A stretch of 64,000 nucleotides of DNA from an uncultured Prevotella sp. (GCA_938028745.1 CALIZL010000080.1:1-64000), one strand, 5' to 3'. Shown: positions 46,080-55,400, counted from the stretch's first letter. Made by a program: numbers and translations. Notes: generated from the sequence alone by a model not told the origin.

Positions 46080-46799
46080 ATGAACAAATATATCATCAAC
46101 CTGTTGCCCGCGCTGGCACTCGTAGTGGGGTTGAGCGCATGTGGCGATGAAAGTTTTACCGACTCGAAGGTTACACCCATCGTCTTGATGGACATGGCAG
46201 GCGATGCCATGATTGAAGTGGCCGTGGGAGCGACGTACAACGACCCCGGTTGCACCGCCACTTATATGGGAAAAGACTATACCGACAAGATAGAAGTGGA
46301 TGGACTGGATGCCGTAAACACCAACGCACCAGGGTTATATCCCATTTACTACTCTTGCACAACGCCCGAGGGGCACACCTATAATGCAGAGCGAGTGGTG
46401 GCCGTTTGCAACCCCAAGGTGAAGTATAAGGCAGCCGGAACCTTCTTAACCGCTACCGGCACAAAGCGTGTGGATGCCAATGGTGTGGAGCAAGCCTACA
46501 CCAAGAGCTTTGTAAACGTTACGCAACTGGCCAGCGGACTGGTTAGGGTGGACGACCTTCTGGGCGGATATTACGCCGCGATGAAAGCTGCAAACCAGCC
46601 AACAGACGGTGCCGTAACCATACAGGCACTGCTTCTCATGGCAGAAGACGGCACCTTTAAGCCCTATTCGGTTAAGGCAAACGGAAAAGCCGTGCAGTTA
46701 GACGCTTTCTCGAATGCCACCTTTAACGACAAGAAAGGGGTGTTTACATGGACGGTTACCTATAAGGGCGACACTTACAACATTGTGTTGAACAGATAA
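46080..46799 (+). CDS. BT_2262-like Ig-fold lipoprotein, DUF5012 type (239 aa)
   Basis: Lipobox GLSAC (Cys 21). Residues ~30-105 form an Ig-like domain with the typical VGATYNDPGCTATYMGKDYT and NTNAPGLYPIYYSC pattern; the C-terminal ~130 residues are a small beta domain (YTKSFVNVTQLASGLVRVDD; GVFTWTVTYKGDTYNIVLN). Homologues accompany SusCD pairs as surface auxiliary lipoproteins. It lies 98 nt after susD and 6 nt before the last gene. Confidence 0.78.
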   Translation: MNKYIINLLPALALVVGLSACGDESFTDSKVTPIVLMDMAGDAMIEVAVGATYNDPGCTATYMGKDYTDKIEVDGLDAVNTNAPGLYPIYYSCTTPEGHTYNAERVVAVCNPKVKYKAAGTFLTATGTKRVDANGVEQAYTKSFVNVTQLASGLVRVDDLLGGYYAAMKAANQPTDGAVTIQALLLMAEDGTFKPYSVKANGKAVQLDAFSNATFNDKKGVFTWTVTYKGDTYNIVLNR

Positions 46800-46805
46800 A
46801 AAGCA

Positions 46806-47327
46806 ATGATTATGAAGAAATACATCATACATATAGCCGCAGCAGCGTTTGCCCTGATGGGCCTTTCGGCTTGCGACGTGGAAACAAACGAGAAACCGGG
46901 AGGAACGGAAGTTGAGCAGATGGCGGGCTTTTGGGACGTGCGTGTGCACGAAGTGAACGCCGACGGAACGCTTACGCCAAACGTTTTTGGCGGCAACGCT
47001 TATAACCTGCAAACCTATAACACGGTAGAAAACACGGCCGATAAGATGTGGGTGAACGTAAGTGTTGGCAAGCAGTGGAGCCTGTTGCTTGTTACGCCCA
47101 TTAATTATGGCGCGCGCACCTTTGCTTGTCAAAACGTAAAAGCCGTGTACAACAGCGACGATACTGGGGCAACAGTGAGCATTACCGACGGGAAAGTGCT
47201 GGAAGGACAGGGGCACAACCTGCACAACATGCCCACAGACAGCATCGTGTTTAACGTGCAACTGAGCAGTTACCCAGGCAAAACCTATCGTGTAACGGGC
47301 ACTCGGCGAAGTGGATTTACCGAATAA
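46806..47327 (+). CDS. Lipid-binding putative hydrolase-type lipoprotein, BT_2261-like (173 aa)
   Basis: Lipobox GLSAC (Cys 23). The body is an all-beta lipocalin-like domain with AGFWDVRVHEVNADGTL, a YNTVENTADKMWVNVS strand pair and a C-terminal YPGKTYRVTGTRRSGF. This fits the PF12888 lipid-binding putative hydrolase family found beside SusCD pairs. The enzymatic name is historical; I see no catalytic triad. Last gene of the operon, followed by an intrinsic terminator. Met 3 at 46812 is an alternative start. Confidence 0.78.
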   Translation: MIMKKYIIHIAAAAFALMGLSACDVETNEKPGGTEVEQMAGFWDVRVHEVNADGTLTPNVFGGNAYNLQTYNTVENTADKMWVNVSVGKQWSLLLVTPINYGARTFACQNVKAVYNSDDTGATVSITDGKVLEGQGHNLHNMPTDSIVFNVQLSSYPGKTYRVTGTRRSGFTE

Positions 47328-47458
47328 GGTCGCCGCTATTACGTATTTCGTAAGGCTTAGGCCAATGGCTTAACACATACAACCGTGTTTGCATGGTGTG
47401 TTCGTCCTGGCCAGATGTGCTAGGCGCAACATCGTGTTACTTACACCGATGCTTTCAT

Positions 47459-47490
47459 GGGGCGTGCCACATTTGTGGTGCGCCCCTTTT
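47459..47490 (+). terminator. Rho-independent terminator of the third susCD operon
   Basis: GGGGCGTGCCAC pairs with GTGGTGCGCCCC around ATTT (two internal mismatched positions at most) and runs into TTTT. It stands 132 nt beyond the last stop codon. Confidence 0.85.
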
Positions 47491-47617
47491 GGGTTAGGGC
47501 AGTAAAGGCCGTTAAGCCAAATATTACAAGAAGGCCACCTATAGCAAGTAAACCACGCATAGCAAGTAAATCACGTGTAACAAGTAAATCACGTGTAACA
47601 AGTAAGTGGCGTATAGC

Positions 47618-47810
47618 CCCAAATCGGTTGTTAGAGCCTGTGCAGATTTTGTGTATGGTTGGGCATATTGCCTGTCTTGTTCTTGAAGGCGTAGCGGGCT
47701 ACGTCAAGAGAAAAAGACAGGCAAGATGCCGACAAGCAAACGAAAGATGAACAGGAAGCGATGGAAACAACCTAAAATAATAGGTAAGCGTTCTAACGAC
47801 CGATTGGGGA
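47618..47810 (+). mobile_element. MITE-like 193-bp element, left copy
   Basis: The ends CCCAAATCGGTTGTTAGAG and TTCTAACGACCGATTGGGG are inverted repeats of about 19 bp. A central hairpin is built from GCCTGTCTT/AAGACAGGC, TCTTGA/TCAAGA and CGTAGCGGGCTACG. The inner half (ATGAACAGGAAGCGATGGAA) is conserved in the second copy. No transposase is encoded. Confidence 0.75.
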
Positions 47811-47905
47811 TAACTGGTAACCCTGGTAAACTGGGCGGTATAGCTTAACCAGCAAGTCCAGATACTAACAGCCCACGCTTGCTCCTATACCTAATGCTCT
47901 TTAGT

Positions 47906-48062
47906 TCGCCATCTTGTTAACTCACCACCTTGTAAACTTGCCAACTCTTCAAATCCTCAATTCCTCAACTCTTCAGCTCATCATTTCGTCAACCCGACAG
48001 CTTGTCAACTCGTTAACTTGTCAACCCGTCAACCGACAAACTCACCAACTCAAAAACTTAAA
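47906..48062. repeat. Low-complexity word repeat (ACTCGTTAACTTGTCAACC)
   Basis: Words of the type AACTCACC, CTTGTCAAC and CCTCAATTCC recur up to the edge of element D, the same relation as at element B. Confidence 0.75.
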
Positions 48063-48077
48063 TCGTTATCTTTATTT

Positions 48078-48672
48078 TTACAATATCGTTCTAATTCTTA
48101 CTTCGTTCTAGCGAAAATAAAGGCTCAAAAGTAGGTAAACTACTATTATTTCTTGCTTTTTACATCTTCTAGCGTGTCCTTTTTTAAGAAAAAACCTGCG
48201 TTTTGCACCATTTAGCCTTTCTAGATTGGTTGCAGAATCGTAATTCTTCAGGTCCAATTACTCGCTTTTAGCCCCTAAAATCCCACTTTCTAGCGGCTAT
48301 TTTGCCCTTTTTAGCCCTGTTTTTCATAATCCGCAAGGGTTGTATTTATACCATTGTAGTGCATTTTTATGCTCTTTCGCCCTGTATTTAGCACCAAAAC
48401 GCCCTGCATTTAGCACCAAAACGCAGTGTATTTAGCATCAAAACGCAGTGCATTTAGCACCAAAACGCAGTGCATTTAGCACCAAAACGCAGTGTAATTA
48501 GCTGCAAATAGCCCCAAAACTGGTGCAACAGGTGTTTCTGTTAAATAAAAATTCATTTTTCCGCATCCACCTACTACCCTCTTTTTGCATCAAAACTAAC
48601 CTTCGCGAGAATCGATTTTTTGGGGCAAGGTGGGCGATTGGGAGCGAAAAAGCCATTCCTTGTGTTAAAAGT
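48078..48672 (-). repeat. Long intergenic repeat element, copy D (inverted)
   Basis: Read on the minus strand the modules follow the order in A: TCGCGAGAATCGATTTTTTG at 48604-48623 (plus strand) is the shared block, then the array, the G-rich block and TTCTAGCGAA at 48106. It is inverted relative to A-C and lies between two inverted MITE-like copies. Confidence 0.9.
48380..48511 (-). repeat. 22-bp tandem array inside element D (6 units)
   Basis: Five nearly identical units with core TGCATTTAGCACCAAAACG and one degenerate unit start at 48380, 48402, 48424, 48446, 48468 and 48490. These are the most homogeneous arrays in the window. Confidence 0.94.
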
Positions 48673-48809
48673 TGTGCCAAAAATTATACAAAGTGGGGAT
48701 GTGCGCAACCTGTTGCTGGCAAAGTGGGGTGCAAACCTTTTGGGGAGGGAGCAGGCACTGCGGATAGGAAAAACGTGCCGGCTTGAGGTTTAGCGTACAG
48801 CAATAATAA

Positions 48810-49002
48810 CCCCCAATCGGTCGTTATACCGCTTACCTATTATTTTAGGTTGTTTCCATCGCTTCCTGTTCATCTTTCGTTTGCTTGTCGGCATCTTGCC
48901 GGCCTTATTCTCTCGACGTAGCTCGCTAGGCCTTCACCAATAAGGCAGGCAATATGCTCAACAATACACAAAATCTGCACAGGCTCTAACAACCGATTTG
49001 GG
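48810..49002 (-). mobile_element. MITE-like 193-bp element, right copy (inverted)
   Basis: This is the reverse complement of 47618-47810 with roughly 85-90% identity and the same 193-bp length. Its stem has GCCTTATT/AATAAGGC where the left copy has GTCTTGTT/AAAAAGAC, a T-A to C-G compensatory change. Its ends are again CCCAAATCGGTTGTTAGAG and a CGACCGATTGGGG-type end. Confidence 0.75.
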
Positions 49003-49100
49003 ACAAACAATAGCGTGGGGATATGCGTAACGAATGCTTTTTGCGATGGCCTTTAATCAGCAAAATAGAGATAAATGAAGGTGGAAAAAGCACGGATAAT

Positions 49101-49264
49101 TGGCCGTCTAGAAAAAAACTAATTGGCACTAAATGTGGGAAGAGGGCTCAAAACGGCTAATAAAGAGGGCGCGTGTAAGGCTCTAAATTGTGGCTAATGG
49201 CTTTCTTGTAGGCCTTTGTATTCGCTAGAATAGTTGGTGCGTTGGGTGTTGTTGGTAAAGTATA
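49101..49264 (+). repeat. Partial copy (F) of the long intergenic element
   Basis: Only the right-hand third is recognisable: TCTAGAAA, AATTGGCACTAAATG, GGCTCTAAATTGTGGCTAAT, ATTCGCTAGAATAG and GTTGGTAAAG. It has no array and lies 100 bp beyond the right MITE-like copy, in the orientation opposite to D. Confidence 0.65.
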
Positions 49265-49618
49265 AGTCCTAAAAACAACAAAGCTAAGTTTTGGAAGGCT
49301 GGGCGAAACCACACTCATCATGGGCACGTTTGGTTAAGCAGATGTAGGTTGTTTTGTTCCTCGCGAGCGTGTGCGTACATAGTATTATCTGACGGATAAA
49401 AAGTTGCACTTTTGTTTTTGCGGCTATATTCTACGGCTAGCAGCTGCTCCCATTATGCTGTATGTCTTGTTTCTCTACTGTTCTCCTGCTGTTTCAAGTC
49501 GTTTTAACAGGTTGTTGGCGTTTGTTTTAGCTTAACGATTTTAAATCGTTAAATGTTAGCTTGACATATAATGTGGCTAAACAATATTTAGTTTAGAACA
49601 TTTTTTTATGGTCATAAG
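49265..49618. other. Intergenic DNA with no feature recognised
   Basis: Mixed-composition DNA between repeat remnant F and the promoter at 49619; I see no gene. Confidence 0.5.
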
Positions 49619-49650
49619 TTTGCGTATTTGATTGAAAGTGTGTAACTTTG
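49619..49650 (+). promoter_or_regulatory. Promoter of the small-peptide/fimbrillin operon
   Basis: TTTG (49619-49622), 20 nt, TAACTTTG (49643-49650). The leader to the first ATG at 49931 is about 275 nt and contains the hairpins AATGCG/CGCATT (49732-49753) and CATTGCC/GGCAATG (49771-49796). Confidence 0.8.
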
Positions 49651-49930
49651 CGCCGAATTTCAGGATTAAAAAGATTATATTTCGTGGAGTTATTAGGAAC
49701 CATGATTTGTAAGGATATATATAACAAAGGGAATGCGGCACATGTTGCGCATTAATAAACATTCTTGAAACATTGCCCATGTGCTTGTAGGCAATGAATA
49801 CATATCAGAATTTTGTGGTAGCCCTTTATCTGGATGGCCGTAGGTGGCCCTCTCGGTTATTCTTGGGCACATCAATAAATGTATTGCGTCTTGAAAATAA
49901 AGATTTGATAATAAAAATTGTAGGTACAAA

Positions 49931-50119
49931 ATGAAGAAGACAAATTTTAAAAGAAGAGAGTATAAAAAGCCATTTGTTGGCATGACAGTAATTGAAATGG
50001 AAGCCCAGTTGCTTGCCGGCTCGGATAAGAATGGGCATTTCGAGGGAAGCAATAATCCCGCAGAAGATGGTGGCGCCTTTGGCGATGCAAAGGGAAGTTA
50101 CTTTGATGAGGAGGACTAG
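49931..50119 (+). CDS. Small peptide with LLAGS motif, possible secreted or modified peptide (62 aa)
   Basis: The basic N-terminus MKKTNFKRREYKKPFVG leads into MTVIEMEAQLLAGSD, followed by a Gly/Asn/Asp-rich tail ending KGSYFDEED. Short Bacteroidetes peptides with a K.Y.KP...V...E...LLAGS layout are familiar but uncharacterised; the AGS could be a leader/core boundary. There is no classical signal peptide. It stands 70 nt before the fimbrillin-like gene under a consensus promoter. No radical-SAM, LanB-like or peptidase-ABC gene is nearby. Confidence 0.7.
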   Translation: MKKTNFKRREYKKPFVGMTVIEMEAQLLAGSDKNGHFEGSNNPAEDGGAFGDAKGSYFDEED

Positions 50120-50189
50120 GCTAATTCAATAACAAAGGGATTAACAAATTGGAGTAGTATATAAATTTAAAAGAATAGATTAAACAGTA

Positions 50190-51794
50190 ATGAGATTACG
50201 ACTTTTACCGTTGGCATGTGTTGCCACTATTTTTATGGCAGCTTGTTCTAACGAGTTGCCTGTAAACAACGATAAAGATATTCAAGCGGAAGCAAACACT
50301 TCTGAACGAACTGATGCCAGCGTGGCTGAGTTCACCGGAGTAATCGCTTCTGCCGATGCAGGCGAAGCCATAACGCGTAGTGCTGCAACGTATAACGGCA
50401 AATTAGACTTCTTTTATACGGCAGGCGATAGATTGTGGGTTAACAACCCTAACGCCACTCCCGCTTTGCGCATGGACACGGCTAACAACATCGCACAGCA
50501 GTTGCAGAGAGGACGTACAAACAAGGTGGCTAGAGCTAGCTTCTATTTTAAAGGAGACTATGTGAAAAATCGCAAGTATAATGTACGTTACACGGGTAAT
50601 GGAAACCCTGTTGCCAACCGCGTTGACATTAAGGCCGTGCAAACCCAGAACAAAGCTAACGATGCTATGGAATTGGGCCTGAATGGTGATTGTGCCGTTG
50701 GTGTGGCCACTTACACTGGCTCAAACTTTGATTTTAACTTAACCCGCAGTGCTTCGTACATAACCTTCGCTCCCTATAACAAGCAAGGCTTGGTTGAAGG
50801 CATGAAGCTTAAAAGTGTAAAGATAAGCAACCCAAGGGTAGCCATGAGTGGTCAGTTTGCTTTCAATGACAATGGTATAGACCTTAACACGCGCCCTGCT
50901 GCAGATGCAAGCAACAAGAGCATAACGCTCAATGTTAATAGGTTCGATGTTCCCAATGCGGTAGCTCCAACCAAAAATGCTAGCATCATGGTGGTGGCTC
51001 CCGGTACATACGATAATGTAACCATAGAGTACACCCTTTACGACCCTATGACAAAGGTACAAAAGACGGTGACAAAGACATTGCCCAGAGTTAGCTTTGT
51101 GGCTGGTCGTAACTATTTGGTGACTCACGACATGGGTGTTACCGTTTATGGTGATCAATATTACATGTGGGATGCCAAACTAGAGTTCTGGCACGGCTTT
51201 AAGCATAGCCAACCTAAGCAGAACTATGGTCAAAATGCCAATGTTCCGAAGAAATATAAAGACCAAAGGTATTTTAATCCGGTTTACTTCAATGGTGGTA
51301 CACCTGTGTATGCATCTGCTTCTGCCAAGAACTGCCCCAATGTGAACTTAGCTCACTGGTTTGTTGAAATGGGAGAGGCTTCTTGGGACGACACTGCCGT
51401 ATGGGGCGTAATGGGCCACTTGTACAAGGGCGGCATGTGGGTTAAAACAGAAGCTGCCATCCAAGCCAAGCGCGGAAACCTTTATCCGCACGACCTGAGC
51501 AAGGAAACACGCAATGGTTATGACTTTACCGTTACACCTTTAGGCGGAGAATTCAGCAGGGATGTTACCCTAAAAGGTAAGCCAGCCAACACGGCCGACT
51601 ATTTCTTCCTGCCTGCAATGGGCTTCTACAACGCTAAGGGAAGACTACAAAAGTTAGGTGTGGAAGGTTATTACTGGACTTCTTCGCCCGCACCCGGCGG
51701 TTATCACTCGGCTTACGCCCTGCGCGTTGACGCCAATAAGATAACTCTTTATACCAGTCCACGTGATAACGGCTTTAACTTGTGGTCTAAGTAG
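50190..51794 (+). CDS. Fimbrillin-like lipoprotein with C-terminal FISUMP-like domain (534 aa)
   Basis: Lipobox FMAAC (Cys 19) and a downstream EAITRSA segment resemble fimbrillin (FimA/Mfa-type) precursors, where a gingipain-like protease cleaves after Arg. Residues ~60-325 are two beta-sandwich-like halves (FDFNLTRSASYITFAPYN; ASIMVVAPGTYDNVTIEYTL; AGRNYLVTHDMGV). The last ~200 residues differ: LPAMGFYNAKGRLQKLGVEG, YYWTSSPAPGGYHSAYALRV and YTSPRDNGFNLW match the FISUMP-type fold seen at the C-terminus of Bacteroidetes surface proteins. A tip adhesin role is possible. No anchor or usher-like genes are adjacent. Confidence 0.78.
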   Translation: MRLRLLPLACVATIFMAACSNELPVNNDKDIQAEANTSERTDASVAEFTGVIASADAGEAITRSAATYNGKLDFFYTAGDRLWVNNPNATPALRMDTANNIAQQLQRGRTNKVARASFYFKGDYVKNRKYNVRYTGNGNPVANRVDIKAVQTQNKANDAMELGLNGDCAVGVATYTGSNFDFNLTRSASYITFAPYNKQGLVEGMKLKSVKISNPRVAMSGQFAFNDNGIDLNTRPAADASNKSITLNVNRFDVPNAVAPTKNASIMVVAPGTYDNVTIEYTLYDPMTKVQKTVTKTLPRVSFVAGRNYLVTHDMGVTVYGDQYYMWDAKLEFWHGFKHSQPKQNYGQNANVPKKYKDQRYFNPVYFNGGTPVYASASAKNCPNVNLAHWFVEMGEASWDDTAVWGVMGHLYKGGMWVKTEAAIQAKRGNLYPHDLSKETRNGYDFTVTPLGGEFSRDVTLKGKPANTADYFFLPAMGFYNAKGRLQKLGVEGYYWTSSPAPGGYHSAYALRVDANKITLYTSPRDNGFNLWSK

Positions 51795-51856
51795 GGATAC
51801 AACTGGATAAGGAAATATACAAATAATTTAGATTGATTTAAAAATTATCTCGGTGG

Positions 51857-51890
51857 GGGCGTTCCGTGTGGAGCGCCCTCATTTTGTTAT
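51857..51890 (+). terminator. Rho-independent terminator after the fimbrillin-like gene
   Basis: GGGCGTTCC pairs with GGAGCGCCC (one G-T pair) around a GTGT loop, followed by TCATTTTGTTATTTT. Confidence 0.8.
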
Positions 51891-52177
51891 TTTGTGGGGT
51901 GCAGTTTGGGGTTATGCGCTTCGGTGGCTCATGCTGTCTGCGCCGATGGGGTGGGGTGGTGCGTTTGTTCTGTGTTGTATGTGTCTTTTTCTTCTCACCT
52001 TTTATGTTGTTGTTCTGTTTTTATGCCTTGCTGGCCTGTTTGTCATGGGGAAGCAATGTTCGTGTTGTGTGCCTTAACAGCCCTGCAAGAGGTTGGAACA
52101 AAGAAACTTCTTAAAATCTGCGCGCTTATTGTAGAGACAAGAATTTTCAACGGATAAGCATTTTTTTTCATCAAATC

Positions 52178-52209
52178 TTTGCGCCATTAACGGAATTTAC
52201 TTACATTTG
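52178..52209 (+). promoter_or_regulatory. Promoter of the fourth susCD operon
   Basis: TTTG (52178-52181), exactly 20 nt, TACATTTG (52202-52209). The resulting leader is about 268 nt long. Confidence 0.82.
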
Positions 52210-52302
52210 CCACCCAGAGAATGAAATGAGGATTATAACTCTTGGCAAGTTTTGGAAATAACCTAACAATGTATTTTAAGTTTTATCACGGCATTATTTT
52301 GT

Positions 52303-52467
52303 ATGCTTCGTAAGAACGACAGTGAGGCCACGCTGTTGAAAAAGGCTGCGAAAGAAGTGGGAAATGAGCAAGAAGGCATTGGAGGACTATGGTTACAAAG
52401 CGTCCTTTACCATAGGGATTTTTTTTTAGAGCGAGCCTTTCAAACTAAACAAACAACATTCTATTAA
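52303..52467 (+). CDS. Possible leader ORF (54 codons) upstream of susC
   Basis: An ATG at 52303 opens MLRKNDSEATLLKKAAKEVG and continues through GGLWLQSVLYHRDFFLERAF to a TAA at 52465-52467, 16 nt before the susC ATG. It lies wholly in the predicted mRNA leader and overlaps the hairpin/T-tract at 52387-52427, so its translation would compete with that structure. A second frame (MSKKALEDYGYKASFTIG, from 52361) also looks protein-like, so the region may instead be a gene remnant. Confidence 0.4.
   Translation: MLRKNDSEATLLKKAAKEVGNEQEGIGGLWLQSVLYHRDFFLERAFQTKQTTFY
52387..52427 (+). promoter_or_regulatory. Candidate attenuator hairpin with T9 tract in the susC leader
   Basis: CTATGGT (52387-52393) pairs with ACCATAG (52409-52415), followed by GGA and nine T. 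An alternative stem AGGAC (52383-52387) with GTCCT (52402-52406) overlaps the first stem and loop and would preclude it. The structure lies between promoter and susC, so it could stop transcription conditionally. Confidence 0.55.
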
Positions 52468-52483
52468 CAATTGACTTTACTCT

Positions 52484-55400
52484 ATGATGAGAAGAACTGC
52501 AACATTAATGATTCTGTGCCTTGTGGCTTTCTTCGCCGCAGCACAGACAATGAAGGTCAGTGGAACGGTGGTAGACGAGTCGGGCGAACCCATTATCGGA
52601 GCCTCGGTAAAGGTTAAAGACACAACGCTGGGTGCAGCCACCAACCTCGATGGAAAGTTTACGCTCGACAACGTACCACGAACGGCACGCGAGTTAATCG
52701 TTTCGTACATCGGCATGAACACGGTAACGGCAGCCATTAAGCCCGAGATGCGCATCGTAATGAAGTCGGATGCGAAACAAATCGACGACGTTATCGTGGT
52801 GGCTTTCGGTAAGCAAAAGCGCGAGGCGTTCACTGGTTCGGCTGGCGTTCTTAATGCCGACAAGATTGCCGAGCGACAAGTGAACAACCCCTTGTCGGCT
52901 CTTAACGGCAAGGTGTCGGGCGTACAGATGATTGAAGGGAATGGTCCGTCATCATCGCCAACCATCCAAATCCGCGGTATCAGTTCGCTCAACGCAGGCA
53001 ATGGTCCGCTCATCGTTGTCGACGGACTCCCCTATTCGGGCTATTACAGCGACATCAACCCTGCCGATGTTGAGAGCATCAGCGTGTTGAAAGATGCCGC
53101 ATCGAACTCGCTTTACGGTGCACGTGGTGCCAACGGCGTTATCCTTATCACCACCAAAACGGCCAAACGCGGCAATGCCGTTATCTCGGTAGACGCCAAA
53201 TGGGGCTTTAACGAAGACGCCAAAGTTGATTACGACAACGTTAGGTCGCCCGGCGAGTACTACGAAATGTTTTATAAAGCCATCTACAACAAGTTTCATT
53301 ATGGCGACGGAATGGATGCTTATGCGGCCTACCTCAAAGCCAACGAAACCATTTACAAGCCTGGTAGCCAAGGCGGACTGGGCAGCATCGTGTACAGTGT
53401 GCCCAAAGGCGAGTACCTTATCGGACAGAACGGCAAGCTCAATCCACATGCAACGCTGGGCAATGTGGTTCGGCACAACGGCAAAGAGTACATGCTTTAT
53501 CCCGACGATTGGAAGAAAGAGGGGCTGAGAAAGGGCTTCCGCCAAGAGTATAACATCGGCATCAATGGCGGAACAGACATCTTCAAGACTTACGCCAGCA
53601 TTGGTTACATGAAGAACAACGGCATCTGCTATGGTTCAGACTACACGCGTTACTCGGCCAGATTAAAGTCCGAGTACCAAGCGCGCAAGTGGTTAACCTT
53701 CGGTGGAAACATCAGTTACACACATTCTGAGTCTAACGCGTCGGGCAACGCGTTCGGTGCAGCCCACCAAGTGCCGCCCATTTACCCGCTATACCTGCGC
53801 GATGGCAAAGGCAACATCCTGTACGACCGCAACGGAAAGATGTACGACTACGGCAACGGAGCCGTTAACGGCGTAACGAGAGAGATTTTCTTGAACGATG
53901 CACCGCTGCAAAACGACCTGCTGAACATATCTGCCAACAGCAGCAACGCTTACGGAATGCAGGGATATGCCGACTTTTCGTTCCTCGAAGACTTTAAGTT
54001 TACGGCCAACGTAAGCATCTATAACACAGAAAACCGCGACAACGATGCCGCCAACCCCTACTACGGATTCGACAAAACGCGTGGCGGACAGGTGGGCGTT
54101 TCGCACTATCGCACGTTCGCTTTCAACACGCAACAGCTGCTTAACTATAATAAGGAGTTCGGAAAACACACCATCTCGGCTTTGTTAGGTCACGAGTACA
54201 CGCGCAACAGCAGCACAACGCTCACGGGAAGAAAGAACAACATCTTTGCTTATAAGATGAACACCGAGCTGTCGGGCGCGCTTACGCTGGTGTCGGCCAA
54301 TAGTTATAAGGACCTTTATAACATCGAAGGTTTCTTCTTCCGCGGTCAGTACGACTACGACAGCAAGTACTTCGCCTCGGCATCGTTCCGTCGCGACGGT
54401 TCTTCGCGTTTCCATCCCAAACACCGTTGGGGCAACTTCTGGTCGTTTGGTGGCGCTTGGATTATTACCAAAGAAAAGTGGTTCGCACCCAAGTGGGTAG
54501 ACATGCTTAAACTTAAAGCCAGTTTCGGACAGCAAGGAAACGATGCCATTGGCGACTTCTACTACTCAGACTTCTACGACTTGTTGGCTGTAAACGGCGA
54601 GGGTTCGTTGGCTTTCAGCAACAAAGGCAAGCGAAACATCACGTGGGAAACCAACACCAACATAAACGCCGGCTTTGAATTTGAATTGTTTAAGCGCCGA
54701 CTTACGGGTAGCGTAGAGCTTTATCAGCGCAAAACCACCGACATGTTGCTGTGGTTTTCGGTTCCTCCCTCGCTGGGATATGATGGCTACTACGACAACG
54801 TTGGCGACATGATGAACCGCGGTATCGAAGTAAACCTCGACGGCGACATCATCCGCACCAAGGACATTACGTGGTCGATGAACTTCAACATCACCCACAA
54901 CCGCAACAAGATAAGCTATCTGCCCAAAGAAAACAAGACGTTAGAGAAAGAGGGACACGCAGGTTATTCCGACCGTTCGCGCTATATCGGCGAAGGATTG
55001 CCCATCAACACGTGGTACATCAAGAAGTTTGCAGGCGTAAACGATGAGGGATTGAGCACATGGTATTACACCGACCAGACAACAGGCGAGATGAAACCCA
55101 CAACCGATTACAGCTCGGCCGACTACTATTTGGGCGGCAGTCCGCATCCCGACGTGTACGGCGGTTTCGGCACATCGGTACGCGCCTACGGCTTCGACCT
55201 AAACGTTAGTTTCATCTACTCGCTCGGTGGCAAGGCCTACGACAACGGATACGAAGGCATGATGCGCAACCCCGAACCCGCGATTGCACCGCAGGCTTAC
55301 CACAAAGACCTGCTTAAAGCTTGGACACGAGAGAACCCCAACAGCAACATACCTCGTTTCCAATACGGCGATTTGAAAACAACTGCCTTCTCTGATAGGT

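Noticed and set aside
47618..49002. Reading the MITE-pair block as a complete insertion sequence
   Set aside because: No transposase frame lies between the inverted copies; the interior is element D and word repeats.
51853..52157. Three overlapping hydrophobic frames after the fimbrillin-like terminator
   Set aside because: They overlap in all three plus frames, begin within a terminator hairpin, have no promoter and show Cys/Trp-rich composition typical of T/G-rich non-coding DNA.
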